Source: Candidatus Hydrogenedentota bacterium
GTDB lineage: Bacteria; Hydrogenedentota; Hydrogenedentia; Hydrogenedentales; JAEUWI01
Reading direction: 5' to 3'
DNA length: 62,090 bases
Assembly: GCA_016182605.1 (NCBI GenBank)
Contig: JACPGE010000082.1
Location: 1 to 62,090, forward strand
Under the pieces are notes generated by a model. That model ran no database searches. It was not told where the DNA came from and worked only from the letters and a program-made list of their open reading frames with translations. Positions 28,516 through 36,591 of the stretch are shown here, one piece after another (the first letter of the stretch is position 1; each line of letters starts with the position of its first letter). The translations under genes were made by a program, and so were the position numbers.

Positions 28516-29334
28516 TTAGCCGCCGAGGAGTTGCAACGCAGTCTGCGGAATGATGTTCGCCTGGGCGAGTACCGTCGTGCCCGCGCTGACGAGGATCTGG
28601 TTCCGCGTGAAGCGCAGGGTTTCCTGGGCGATGTCCGCGTCGCGGATGGCGCTTTCGGAAGCCAGCGAGTTTTCTTCTTGCGTGGCCAGGTTGTTGATGG
28701 TGAATTCAAGACGGTTCTGGAAGGCGCCGAAGGTGGCCCGCAGGTTGTTGATGCTGCGAAGCGCAACGTCGATGGTGCTCAGCGCGGATACCGCGCTTGC
28801 GACCGACGAGATGTTCACCGCGCTGACCCGCAAGTCGCTCGACTTGGCGCCGTCCACCGTGATGATCAGCGTCTGGCTGGTCTGGGGTCCGGTTTGAAGC
28901 GTGATGGTTTGTGCGCTGCTCAGCACGCGCACCCCGTTGAACTCGGTGTCCAGCGCGATATCGTCGATCTGCTGCAGCAATTGCAGCACTTCGGCGTTGA
29001 GCGCCTGGCGGTTGTCGGTGCCGTTCGTGCCGTTGGCCGACTGCACCGCCAGCTCGCGGATACGCTGGAGAATGTTGGACGATTCCGTCAGCGCGCCTTC
29101 CGCGGTTTGGACCAGGTTGATCCCGTCTTGCGCATTGCGTTGCGCCACGCGGGAACCGCGCACCACAGAACGGAAACTTTCCGCAATGGCAAGCCCCGCG
29201 GCGTCGTCCGCGGCGCGGTTAATGCGCAGACCGCTGGACAGGCGTTCGAGGGATTTGTTGAGGTCGAGGGTGTTGGTGCGTAAGATCCGGGATGTCGTTA
29301 CGGCAGCAACGTTGGTGTTGATACGAAGACCCAT
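28516..29334 (-). CDS. fliC: Short flagellin
   Basis: The 272-residue filament protein has conserved N- and C-terminal D0/D1 domains and almost no variable middle. N-terminal MGLRINTNVAAVTTSRILR and LERLSSGLRINRAADDAAGLAIAE, and C-terminal ENSLASESAIRDADIAQET and ILVSAGTTVLAQAN, are textbook flagellin. The start at 29334 is fixed by GGAGG 9 bases upstream; an open frame extends to 29436 but runs back to the promoter. No other flagellar gene is in the window, so it is an isolated structural gene. A sigma-28-like promoter and a good terminator make it a single-gene transcript. Confidence 0.96.
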   Translation of the reverse strand: MGLRINTNVAAVTTSRILRTNTLDLNKSLERLSSGLRINRAADDAAGLAIAESFRSVVRGSRVAQRNAQDGINLVQTAEGALTESSNILQRIRELAVQSANGTNGTDNRQALNAEVLQLLQQIDDIALDTEFNGVRVLSSAQTITLQTGPQTSQTLIITVDGAKSSDLRVSAVNISSVASAVSALSTIDVALRSINNLRATFGAFQNRLEFTINNLATQEENSLASESAIRDADIAQETLRFTRNQILVSAGTTVLAQANIIPQTALQLLGG

Positions 29335-29426
29335 GATAACTATCCTCCGTGATGGGGCCTGGCCTCTGCATCCGTGCATTGGCCTGGAGCATCGTTCTAA
29401 TCCGAACTCAGTTGCTCCGGAACCAG

Positions 29427-29454
29427 TTATCGGCACCGCCCCCCGCCAGCTTTA
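29427..29454 (-). promoter_or_regulatory. Sigma-28 (FliA)-type promoter of the flagellin gene
   Basis: On the minus strand TAAA (plus 29451-29454), 16 bases, then GCCGATAA (plus 29427-29434). The -10 octamer matches the FliA consensus exactly; spacing is one base longer than the usual 15. The start codon lies about 90 bases downstream, after a GGAGG ribosome site. Confidence 0.75.
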
Positions 29455-29528
29455 GCCCGCATATTTCACCACATCAAGACTTTTTGGCAGCAAGCTCCTC
29501 TTGGAATGTGGCGAAATATGCGGGGTAG
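29452..29528. repeat. Inverted-repeat element, copy 2, abutting the flagellin promoter
   Basis: TTAGCCCGCATATTTCACCAC (29452-29472) is the exact reverse complement of 10389-10409. After a 35-base loop, GTGGCGAAATATGCGGGGTAG follows near 29508-29528, a near-match of the other arm. Arm length and loop length are almost the same as in copy 1, but the loop sequence is unrelated. The outer end overlaps the -35 of the sigma-28-like promoter. Confidence 0.75.
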
Positions 29529-29605
29529 AGGACGCGATCCGTCGAGATGCAGCTCGCCCGGAAGACTGGCTATACTGCCCCTTTGGCCCAAAGAAGGAAA
29601 CCCCG

Positions 29606-30361
29606 ATGCTTGAACTGTTCACCATGGAAAACGGCGCGGCCATCGTCACCCTGACGGTGCTGGAGATCGTGCTCGGAATCGACAATGTGGTCTTCATCGC
29701 CATTCTCGCGGGCAAGCTGCCCGAGGACAAGCGCGACAACGCGCGGCGCATCGGCCTTTTCATGGCCATGTTCGTGCGCATTCTGCTGCTCCTGAGCCTC
29801 TCCTGGATCATGGGCCTGCAAAAGCCCCTCTTCGAAATTCTGGGCCAGGGCTTCAGCGGCCGCGACCTCGTGCTCCTCATCGGCGGCGGCTTCCTCATCG
29901 CCAAAGCCACCCATGAAATCCACGACAAGCTCGAAGGCTCCAAAGAAACCCTTCACCAGCCCAAGTCCGCCTCCTTCGGATCCATTCTCGCCCAGATCGT
30001 GGCGCTCGATATCGTCTTCTCCCTCGACAGCGTCATCACCGCCGTCGGCATGGTCAAACAGAACGAGGCCCACCCCTGGCACTCCGTCCTCATCATGATC
30101 ACCGCCATCATGATCGCCGTCTTCGTCATGCTGATCTTCTCCGGAGGCATCGCGCGCTTCATCGAGCGCCACCCCACCACCAAGATGCTCGCCCTGTCCT
30201 TCCTCCTCATGATCGGGCTCATGCTCGCCGGCGAAGGCTTCCACCAGCACATCGAAAAAGGCTACATCTACTCGGCCATGGCCTTCTCCATCTTTGTCGA
30301 GTTGTTGAACCTGCGCATCACGAAGAAGCCCGCCGCCGCGACGGAAACCCACAAAGGATAA
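29606..30361 (+). CDS. TerC-family integral membrane protein
   Basis: The 251-residue inner-membrane protein has about seven helices. The start at 29606 follows AAGGAAACCCCG; the upstream extension of the open frame is not protein-like. The paired TerC acidic motifs are present in hydrophobic helices: EIVLGIDNVVFIAILAGKLP near residue 17 and DIVFSLDSVITAVGMV near residue 136. These resemble metal-binding sites and the family is linked to manganese export and tellurium resistance. A possible -10 TATACT is at 29571-29576. It ends 4 bases before the alpha-galactosidase gene, but the roles are probably unrelated. Confidence 0.92.
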   Translation: MLELFTMENGAAIVTLTVLEIVLGIDNVVFIAILAGKLPEDKRDNARRIGLFMAMFVRILLLLSLSWIMGLQKPLFEILGQGFSGRDLVLLIGGGFLIAKATHEIHDKLEGSKETLHQPKSASFGSILAQIVALDIVFSLDSVITAVGMVKQNEAHPWHSVLIMITAIMIAVFVMLIFSGGIARFIERHPTTKMLALSFLLMIGLMLAGEGFHQHIEKGYIYSAMAFSIFVELLNLRITKKPAAATETHKG

Positions 30362-30365
30362 GCCC

Positions 30366-33044
30366 ATGCGCCGCGCCCTCGCTCTTGCCCCGCTCGCATT
30401 CGGTCTGTGGATGCACGGGGCCGCCGCCCTGGAATTGACCGGGATAACCCTGTTTGAATGTGACCAGGCGGGCGAGGTCAATCCGCGGCACCGCTACAAT
30501 TCCGGCCCGGTCGATGCGGCCTGGGATCTCTTTGCCTATTCGGGACCGGAAGCTTCCGGCGAGGCCGCCTGGTTGAACCGGCCGGAGGACCACGGCCTGT
30601 CCCTGCCCCTCACCCCGGGTACCCACACGCTCACCTTTCACATCGAATCGGGGGACGCTTTCCCCTTCGCGGGCATCAACCTGTTTTTCGACGGGAACAC
30701 GGATGCCGCGGGCATTTCCGCCCTGACCCGCATGGGCCAGACCGGGCAGACATCTCGAAAGCTTCGGGAAAATCGCGCGGGAAAAACCATGGGCCTGCCC
30801 ATCGCCGATATCCCCGCCGCCGGCACGCTGGTCTATACCGATGATCAGGCGGGGCTCTGGGATTTCACGGCGTCGACGCAGCGCTTCCGCGTTACCCTGC
30901 AGTCTTTCCACTTTTCCGAGCCCGTGGCGGGGGTGGACCTGGTGGGGCCCCACAGCATCGGCGCAAGTGGCGCCCCGGATCACCTGGGGCAGGTTGTGCT
31001 GCTGGTGGAAGAACTGACCGGGCGGCCTTCGGAGTTGTTCCTCTGGCTGGCCACCCAGGCCGGCATGGGCCTGGGCGGCCCCAACTTGCGCGAAGCCTGG
31101 ACCGCGGCCTATGGCGCGGATGGGGCGCAGGCGCCCTTCTCGTTTCAGTGCGGCGACGAAGACGGGCAGGCCGTGCTGGCGCGCTCCACCCGCACGAGCG
31201 CCGCGCGCGAACTGGACGCCCAGCGCAGCGCCCAGACCCTCACCTATCTGGATCCCAAGACGGGTCTGGAGATCCGGTGGGAGGGCGTGGAGTACCGGGA
31301 CTACAAGACGGTCGAGTGGACGGTCTACTTCAAGAATACGGGCGACCGGGACACGCCGATCCTCTCCCGGGTCCAGGCCATCGATACGTCCCTGAAGTGC
31401 CGTCCCGCCGACGGCTTCACGCTGCGCTACAACCGCGGGGACACCTGCGAAGCCAACGCCTTTGAGCCCCTCACCGAAGTGTTGGAAGCCGGGGAGACCT
31501 TCCAGGCCGCGCCGGAGGGGGGCCGTGGCACCAACATGGCCTTCCCCTACTACAACCTGCGCAACGGCGCTGAAGGCGTCATCCTGGCGGTGGGCTGGCC
31601 GGGGCAATGGGCCGCTTCGTTCACCCGCGACGCGGACCGCGCGCTACACGTCACCGCCGGCCAGCAGACCACCCAGTTCGTGTTGCGCCCCGGCGAAGCC
31701 GTGCGCACGCCCCTGGTGGTGCTCCAGTTCAGTACCGAGGGCGCCTGGATAGACGCGCAAAACGCCTGGCGCCGGTGGATGATCCAATACAACGTGCCCC
31801 GGCCCCGCGGGGAATCCCTTCCCCTGCCCATGTTTGCCGCGTGCAGTTCCCACCAGTTCGCGGAGATGACCAAGGCCGATGAACAGGGCCAAAAGGATTT
31901 CATCGACAGCTACCTGGCGAAGGGCCTGCAGATCGACTACTGGTGGATGGACGCGGGCTGGTATGTGGGCGCTGCGGAAAACAACTGGCCCTTCACCGGC
32001 ACCTGGGAGGTGGACCGGCGCCCCCACCGCTTTCCGAACGGCCTGCGCGCCGTGACGGACTACGCCCACAGCAAGGGCGTGCAGTCCATCGTCTGGTTCG
32101 AACCGGAGCGCGTGGCGAAGGGCACCTGGCTGGCCACGGAGCACCCAGAATGGGTGCTCGGGGGGGAGCAGGGCGGCTTGCTCAACCTGGGCGATCCCGC
32201 GGCCTGGAACTGGCTCGTGAACCACATCGACAAGATACTCACCGATGAAGGCATCGACCTTTACCGTCAGGACTACAACATCGATCCGCTGAAATTCTGG
32301 AACGCGCACGACGCTGACGATCGCCAGGGCATGACGGAGAACCTCTACGTTCAGGGCTATCTCGCCTACTGGGACGAACTCATCCGGCGGCATCCCGGGC
32401 TGCTGATTGACTCCTGCGCCTCCGGCGGCCGCCGGAACGATCTGGAAACCATGCGCCGCGCCGTGCCCCTGCTGCGGAGCGACTATCTCTTTGAGCCCGT
32501 GGGCCAGCAATCCCACACCTACGGGCTCTCCCTGTGGCTGCCCTTCTTTGGCACGGGCTACAACCCGCCCAACAACAAGGGCGGCTGGGGTTGGGGCGCG
32601 GGACAGGTCTCCTACGATCCCTATACCCGCCGCAGCAACATGTGCCCCGCCAATATCGGCTGTTTCGACTTCCGTGAAGCGGTGGACGATGCCTTGATCC
32701 AGAAGCTCTATCGGGAATGGCGCGAGATCGGGCCGAATTATTTTGGCGACTACTATCCCCTCACACCCTACAGCCTGGACCAGGACGCGTGGATGGCGTG
32801 GCAGTACCACCGGCCCGCGGAAGGGGAAGGCATGGTGCAGGTCTTCCGCCGCGCAGACAGCGCTTTCTTCGGCTGCCAGATCCGGTTGCAGGGCCTGGAC
32901 CCGGAACGCAGCTACGACGTGGTCAACTGCGATGCGGAAGGCAGCGTGCAGAAGAGCGGCAGGGAACTGATGGAAACGGGCATCGAAGTGGCCCTTCCCC
33001 AGCGGCCCGGCGCCGCCCTGCTGCACTACAAGGTGATTTCGTAA
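30366..33044 (+). CDS. Secreted GH36-type alpha-galactosidase
   Basis: The 892-residue protein has an N-terminal signal peptide (MRRALALAPLAFGLWMHGAAA). A beta-rich N-terminal part (about 20-250) may be a carbohydrate-binding or NPCBM-like domain, then a GH36 supersandwich, then the catalytic barrel. Catalytic-barrel markers are IDYWWMDAGWYVG near 525, SIVWFEPERVA near 580, the likely nucleophile Asp in DLYRQDYNIDPLKFW near 635, and the likely acid/base Asp in DSCASGGRRNDLETM near 692. Expected activity is removal of terminal alpha-galactose, retaining mechanism. Its start is 5 bases after terC. The downstream sulfatase and hydrolases suggest a sulfated galactan-type substrate, which is inference. 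Confidence 0.88.
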   Translation: MRRALALAPLAFGLWMHGAAALELTGITLFECDQAGEVNPRHRYNSGPVDAAWDLFAYSGPEASGEAAWLNRPEDHGLSLPLTPGTHTLTFHIESGDAFPFAGINLFFDGNTDAAGISALTRMGQTGQTSRKLRENRAGKTMGLPIADIPAAGTLVYTDDQAGLWDFTASTQRFRVTLQSFHFSEPVAGVDLVGPHSIGASGAPDHLGQVVLLVEELTGRPSELFLWLATQAGMGLGGPNLREAWTAAYGADGAQAPFSFQCGDEDGQAVLARSTRTSAARELDAQRSAQTLTYLDPKTGLEIRWEGVEYRDYKTVEWTVYFKNTGDRDTPILSRVQAIDTSLKCRPADGFTLRYNRGDTCEANAFEPLTEVLEAGETFQAAPEGGRGTNMAFPYYNLRNGAEGVILAVGWPGQWAASFTRDADRALHVTAGQQTTQFVLRPGEAVRTPLVVLQFSTEGAWIDAQNAWRRWMIQYNVPRPRGESLPLPMFAACSSHQFAEMTKADEQGQKDFIDSYLAKGLQIDYWWMDAGWYVGAAENNWPFTGTWEVDRRPHRFPNGLRAVTDYAHSKGVQSIVWFEPERVAKGTWLATEHPEWVLGGEQGGLLNLGDPAAWNWLVNHIDKILTDEGIDLYRQDYNIDPLKFWNAHDADDRQGMTENLYVQGYLAYWDELIRRHPGLLIDSCASGGRRNDLETMRRAVPLLRSDYLFEPVGQQSHTYGLSLWLPFFGTGYNPPNNKGGWGWGAGQVSYDPYTRRSNMCPANIGCFDFREAVDDALIQKLYREWREIGPNYFGDYYPLTPYSLDQDAWMAWQYHRPAEGEGMVQVFRRADSAFFGCQIRLQGLDPERSYDVVNCDAEGSVQKSGRELMETGIEVALPQRPGAALLHYKVIS

Positions 33045-33074
33045 CCGATCCCTTTCTTAAGTTGGAGTTTTCGT

Positions 33075-34526
33075 ATGGTGCAGATCGTATTGGGCATGCT
33101 TGTGTTTCTGTGTCTGTTGGCGGGAAACGCCCTGGCGCAAAGCCCCGCGCCCAATATCCTCTTCATTCTGGTGGACGACATGGGCTGGAATGGGCCCGCC
33201 TGCTACGGCAGTGACCTGCATGAAACACCGAACATCGACCGGCTCGCCACCGAGGGGGTGCGCTTCACCCAGGCCTACTCGGCCAGCCCGGTCTGTTCCC
33301 CGGCGCGCGCCTCGATCTTGACCGGCAAGCATCCGGCCCGGCTCCACATGACCACCTGGCACGAAAGCGCCGTGAGCCGCCTCTCCGATCCGGGCACGGA
33401 AAAACTGGCCGAACCGCTGACCGAGCCGTCGCTGGGCCTGGAATATGTCACCCTGGCAGAGGCGCTGCACACAGCAGGCTATCAGACGGCTCACGTGGGC
33501 AAATGGCACCTCGGCGATGCCGAACACTACCCAGAGGCCCAGGGCTTTGACGTGAACATCGGCGGCACGCTATGGGGCGCCCCCGCGACCTACTGGTATC
33601 CCTACCAGAGCGAACGCAAGACCGGCGCGGGCATACTGGAACACCGTTACATGCCGGGGCTGCCCTTTGGCGTGGAGGGCGAATACCTGACGGACCGGCT
33701 GACGACGGAGGCCCTCCACCTCCTGGACAAAATGCAGGGCAAGCCGTTCTTTCTCAACCTGTGTTACCACAATCCCCACACCCCCATCGAGGGCAAGCCG
33801 GAACTGGTGGCCTACTACGAGCAAAAACGCCGCGATGGCATGACCCACACCAACGCCCGCTACGCGGCCATGGTGCACAGCCTCGATCAAAATGTGGGAC
33901 GGCTGCTGCAAAAACTCGACGAATTGGGCGTGGCAGACAACACGATGGTCATTTTCGTCTCCGATAATGGAGGCTTCGATCAGGTGCGCCAGGGCGAGCA
34001 GGTGACGAACAACGCGCCCCTCCGCTCGGGCAAGGGCTCCCTCTACGAAGGCGGCATTCGCGTGCCCTTCATCGTGCGCTGGCCTGGGGTGACGCCCCGG
34101 GGCGTCACGTGCGACACCCCCGTACTCTCCACCGATTTTTATCCCACCCTGCTCGATGCCGCCGCAGTGGACGCTGCCACGGTCTCGTGCGGCGTCTTGG
34201 ACGGTGTGAGCCTGCGCCCCCTGCTGGCCCACCCGGAGCAGCCCCTGTCCCGCGATGCGCTTTTCTGGCACTACCCCCACTACTACTTCAACACGGGTCC
34301 CGTCACCGCGATGCGCTGGCAGGAGTGGAAGCTGCTGGAATATTACGAGGACGGCCACCTGGAACTGTACAATCTCAAAGACGACTTGGAAGAACGGACC
34401 GACCTCGCGGGAGTGCAACCGGAACGCGTGAAGGAGATGCACACCCGTCTCCAGCAGTGGCGGCAAGAGGTGAATGCCCAGGCGCCGGAACCCAATGCCG
34501 CACACGCCAAAGACACAAAGGAATAG
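33075..34526 (+). CDS. Secreted type I sulfatase
   Basis: This is a 483-residue alkaline-phosphatase-fold sulfatase with a signal peptide (MVQIVLGMLVFLCLLAGNALAQ). Metal-binding ILVDDMGWNGPACYG is near residue 37. The formylglycine site VCSPARASILTGKHPAR near residue 75 is a proper CxPxR, so the cysteine needs oxidation by a formylglycine-generating enzyme. VGKWHLGDAEHYP and IFVSDNGGFDQVRQG supply further ligands. It should cut sulfate esters from a polysaccharide outside the cytoplasm. It starts 30 bases after the GH36 gene; its end overlaps the ribosome site of the next gene. Confidence 0.94.
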   Translation: MVQIVLGMLVFLCLLAGNALAQSPAPNILFILVDDMGWNGPACYGSDLHETPNIDRLATEGVRFTQAYSASPVCSPARASILTGKHPARLHMTTWHESAVSRLSDPGTEKLAEPLTEPSLGLEYVTLAEALHTAGYQTAHVGKWHLGDAEHYPEAQGFDVNIGGTLWGAPATYWYPYQSERKTGAGILEHRYMPGLPFGVEGEYLTDRLTTEALHLLDKMQGKPFFLNLCYHNPHTPIEGKPELVAYYEQKRRDGMTHTNARYAAMVHSLDQNVGRLLQKLDELGVADNTMVIFVSDNGGFDQVRQGEQVTNNAPLRSGKGSLYEGGIRVPFIVRWPGVTPRGVTCDTPVLSTDFYPTLLDAAAVDAATVSCGVLDGVSLRPLLAHPEQPLSRDALFWHYPHYYFNTGPVTAMRWQEWKLLEYYEDGHLELYNLKDDLEERTDLAGVQPERVKEMHTRLQQWRQEVNAQAPEPNAAHAKDTKE

Positions 34527-34527
34527 C

Positions 34528-36519
34528 ATGCAATTCAGGTCACTCTGCGCCGCGTTGCTGGTCGTGCTGACCGTTACTGGCGCGTGGGCACAAGTATCCA
34601 CCACGCTGAAGCATCCACCGCTCTTGGCGCCCGTCGTGCCGCCGCTCGATTCGGAAGTGCACCTGAGCACGCCGGACCAGTTGCCCCCGGCACTGCCCGT
34701 GGCGGACACGCCCTTTATGGAGCACGTGCGCGGCGCGCTCACCGGCGAGGAAGAGGCCGCCCTCGGAGAAAAAGCCCCTGTAAGCTCCCCGAAAGGTGTG
34801 GACGCCGTAATCACCACCGCTATCGTGACGCAGGGGGGACTGGCCTGGCTGGGCACGGAAGACGGACTCTACTTCGGGGCGGACGGCAGCTTCCAGCGCC
34901 ATCCCAGCTACGGTGTGGCGGGCCCCCTCTCCAACCGCATAGCCGGTCTCGCGGCAGACACGCGCGGGGTCCTTTGGGTCGCGACTCCGGCCGGCCTGAG
35001 CGCACGGGACGCAGCCGGTGCGTGGCGTCTTCTTCGCGGCCGCGACGGCCTGCCATGGGAAGAACTCACCGCCATTGCCATCGATACCACCGATCGCATC
35101 TGGCTCGGCAGCACGCGCGGCCTCATCCAGTACCGGCCCTATGAACCGGGCCGCCAGTGGTTTTACCGGGCGGGAGAACGCTACCTGCCCGACGACCGTG
35201 TGACGCGCGTGGAACTGAGTGCCGATGGCCGCACCGTCTATGCGCACACCGCCAAGGGCTGGTCAAAAATTGAAGAGACGCCCCGCACGCTTCACGGCAA
35301 GGCGGAGCACCTCTTGCAGCGTTACCTCGAACGCCACCGGCGCCTGGGCATGCCCTCCCCGGCCAACCACGACGACGCCTATGCCATGAACTCGTGGACC
35401 CACGGCCCCCAGCCGAGCGACGGCCTGTGGACCTCCTACCTGGTGACCGCCATGGCCATGGCCTACAGCATCACGGGGGAGGAACGCTACCGCGACGCGG
35501 CCCGGGAAGGCATGGAGGCGCTCTACCTCCTGCAAAATGTGACCGGCATCAAGGGACTCGTGGCGCGCAGCGTGGTAGCGGTGGACGATCCCGGGGCGGA
35601 AAAGCTGCGGGAACAAAAGAACTGGCACGCCACGGCGGACGGCAAGTACTACTGGCGCGATGACGTGTCCAGCGATCAAATCGACGGTCATTATTTCGCC
35701 TTCTATACCTACTACGAGCACATCGCGAAGCACGACCCCGCTGAGCGGGCGCGCCTGCAAAACCAGGTGCGCCAGGTGACCGATTACATCGTCGACAACA
35801 ACTACCAGATTCTCGACTGGGACGGCGAGCGGACGCTCTGGGGCTGGTTCAACCCGGAACTGCTGAACGGCGCCCCCGTCCACTACCTGGAGAGCGGCAT
35901 CTATTCCCTCATGATCTTGTCCTTTCTGAAAGTGGCGCACCACACCACCGGCGAAGAGAAATACGACCGCAGATACCGCAACCTCATCGAGGAACACGGC
36001 TACCTGAGCAACCTGCTCCTGCAGAAGAAGGTGTGGCCCGACGAAGTCAACCATTCCGACGACCAGCTCTCGGCCATCGCCTTCTATCCCTTCCTGCAGA
36101 TCGAAACGGATCCCTATATTCGCAGCGCCGTGCATCGTGCGTTGCGCCGCCACGCCCTGATCGAACGGGATGAGCGCAACAGCCTCTTCGCCATCGTCTA
36201 TGCCAGCGTGGATCCCAACGACGCGGATATCCCCGGCGCCCTCCAGACCCTCCGGGAAATGCCGCAGGACCGCCGGAACTGGCGCATGGAAAACCTCCAT
36301 CGGGCCGACGTCGTGGCGCAACCTTATCCCAACGTGGGGGGCGCCGAAGTGCTGCTGAAGGTCCTGCCGGCCGATGAACGCGATTTCGAACGGTGGAACG
36401 CCGATCCCTTCACCGCCCAGACCGGCGGCGATGGCCGCAGCGAGGGCTCGGGCGAACACTACCTGCTCCCCTACTGGATGGCACGTTATCATGGCCTCAT
36501 CGCCGCCCCGGCGGAATAA
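34528..36519 (+). CDS. Secreted beta-propeller / alpha-toroid protein
   Basis: The 663-residue exported protein (signal peptide MQFRSLCAALLVVLTVTGAWAQ) has two parts. Residues about 90-265 hold two-component-regulator-propeller-like repeats (AWLGTEDGLYFGADG, LWVATPAGLSARD, IWLGSTRGLIQYRP). Residues about 270-660 are helical repeats like an alpha/alpha toroid (SYLVTAMAMAYSITGEERYRDAAREGMEALY; FLKVAHHTTGEEKYDRRY). No kinase or transmitter domain follows. The start is fixed by AAAGGA 5 bases upstream, inside the sulfatase stop region. The toroid may be a glycosidase or lyase and the propeller a glycan-binding module. Catalytic residues were not identified. Confidence 0.75.
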   Translation: MQFRSLCAALLVVLTVTGAWAQVSTTLKHPPLLAPVVPPLDSEVHLSTPDQLPPALPVADTPFMEHVRGALTGEEEAALGEKAPVSSPKGVDAVITTAIVTQGGLAWLGTEDGLYFGADGSFQRHPSYGVAGPLSNRIAGLAADTRGVLWVATPAGLSARDAAGAWRLLRGRDGLPWEELTAIAIDTTDRIWLGSTRGLIQYRPYEPGRQWFYRAGERYLPDDRVTRVELSADGRTVYAHTAKGWSKIEETPRTLHGKAEHLLQRYLERHRRLGMPSPANHDDAYAMNSWTHGPQPSDGLWTSYLVTAMAMAYSITGEERYRDAAREGMEALYLLQNVTGIKGLVARSVVAVDDPGAEKLREQKNWHATADGKYYWRDDVSSDQIDGHYFAFYTYYEHIAKHDPAERARLQNQVRQVTDYIVDNNYQILDWDGERTLWGWFNPELLNGAPVHYLESGIYSLMILSFLKVAHHTTGEEKYDRRYRNLIEEHGYLSNLLLQKKVWPDEVNHSDDQLSAIAFYPFLQIETDPYIRSAVHRALRRHALIERDERNSLFAIVYASVDPNDADIPGALQTLREMPQDRRNWRMENLHRADVVAQPYPNVGGAEVLLKVLPADERDFERWNADPFTAQTGGDGRSEGSGEHYLLPYWMARYHGLIAAPAE

Positions 36520-36591
36520 TACCGGCCCCGGCCGCTTAGACGTGGCGCTTCGCGCCTCACCGAAGTGTGGCTCATCAAGGAGTAACTGCGC

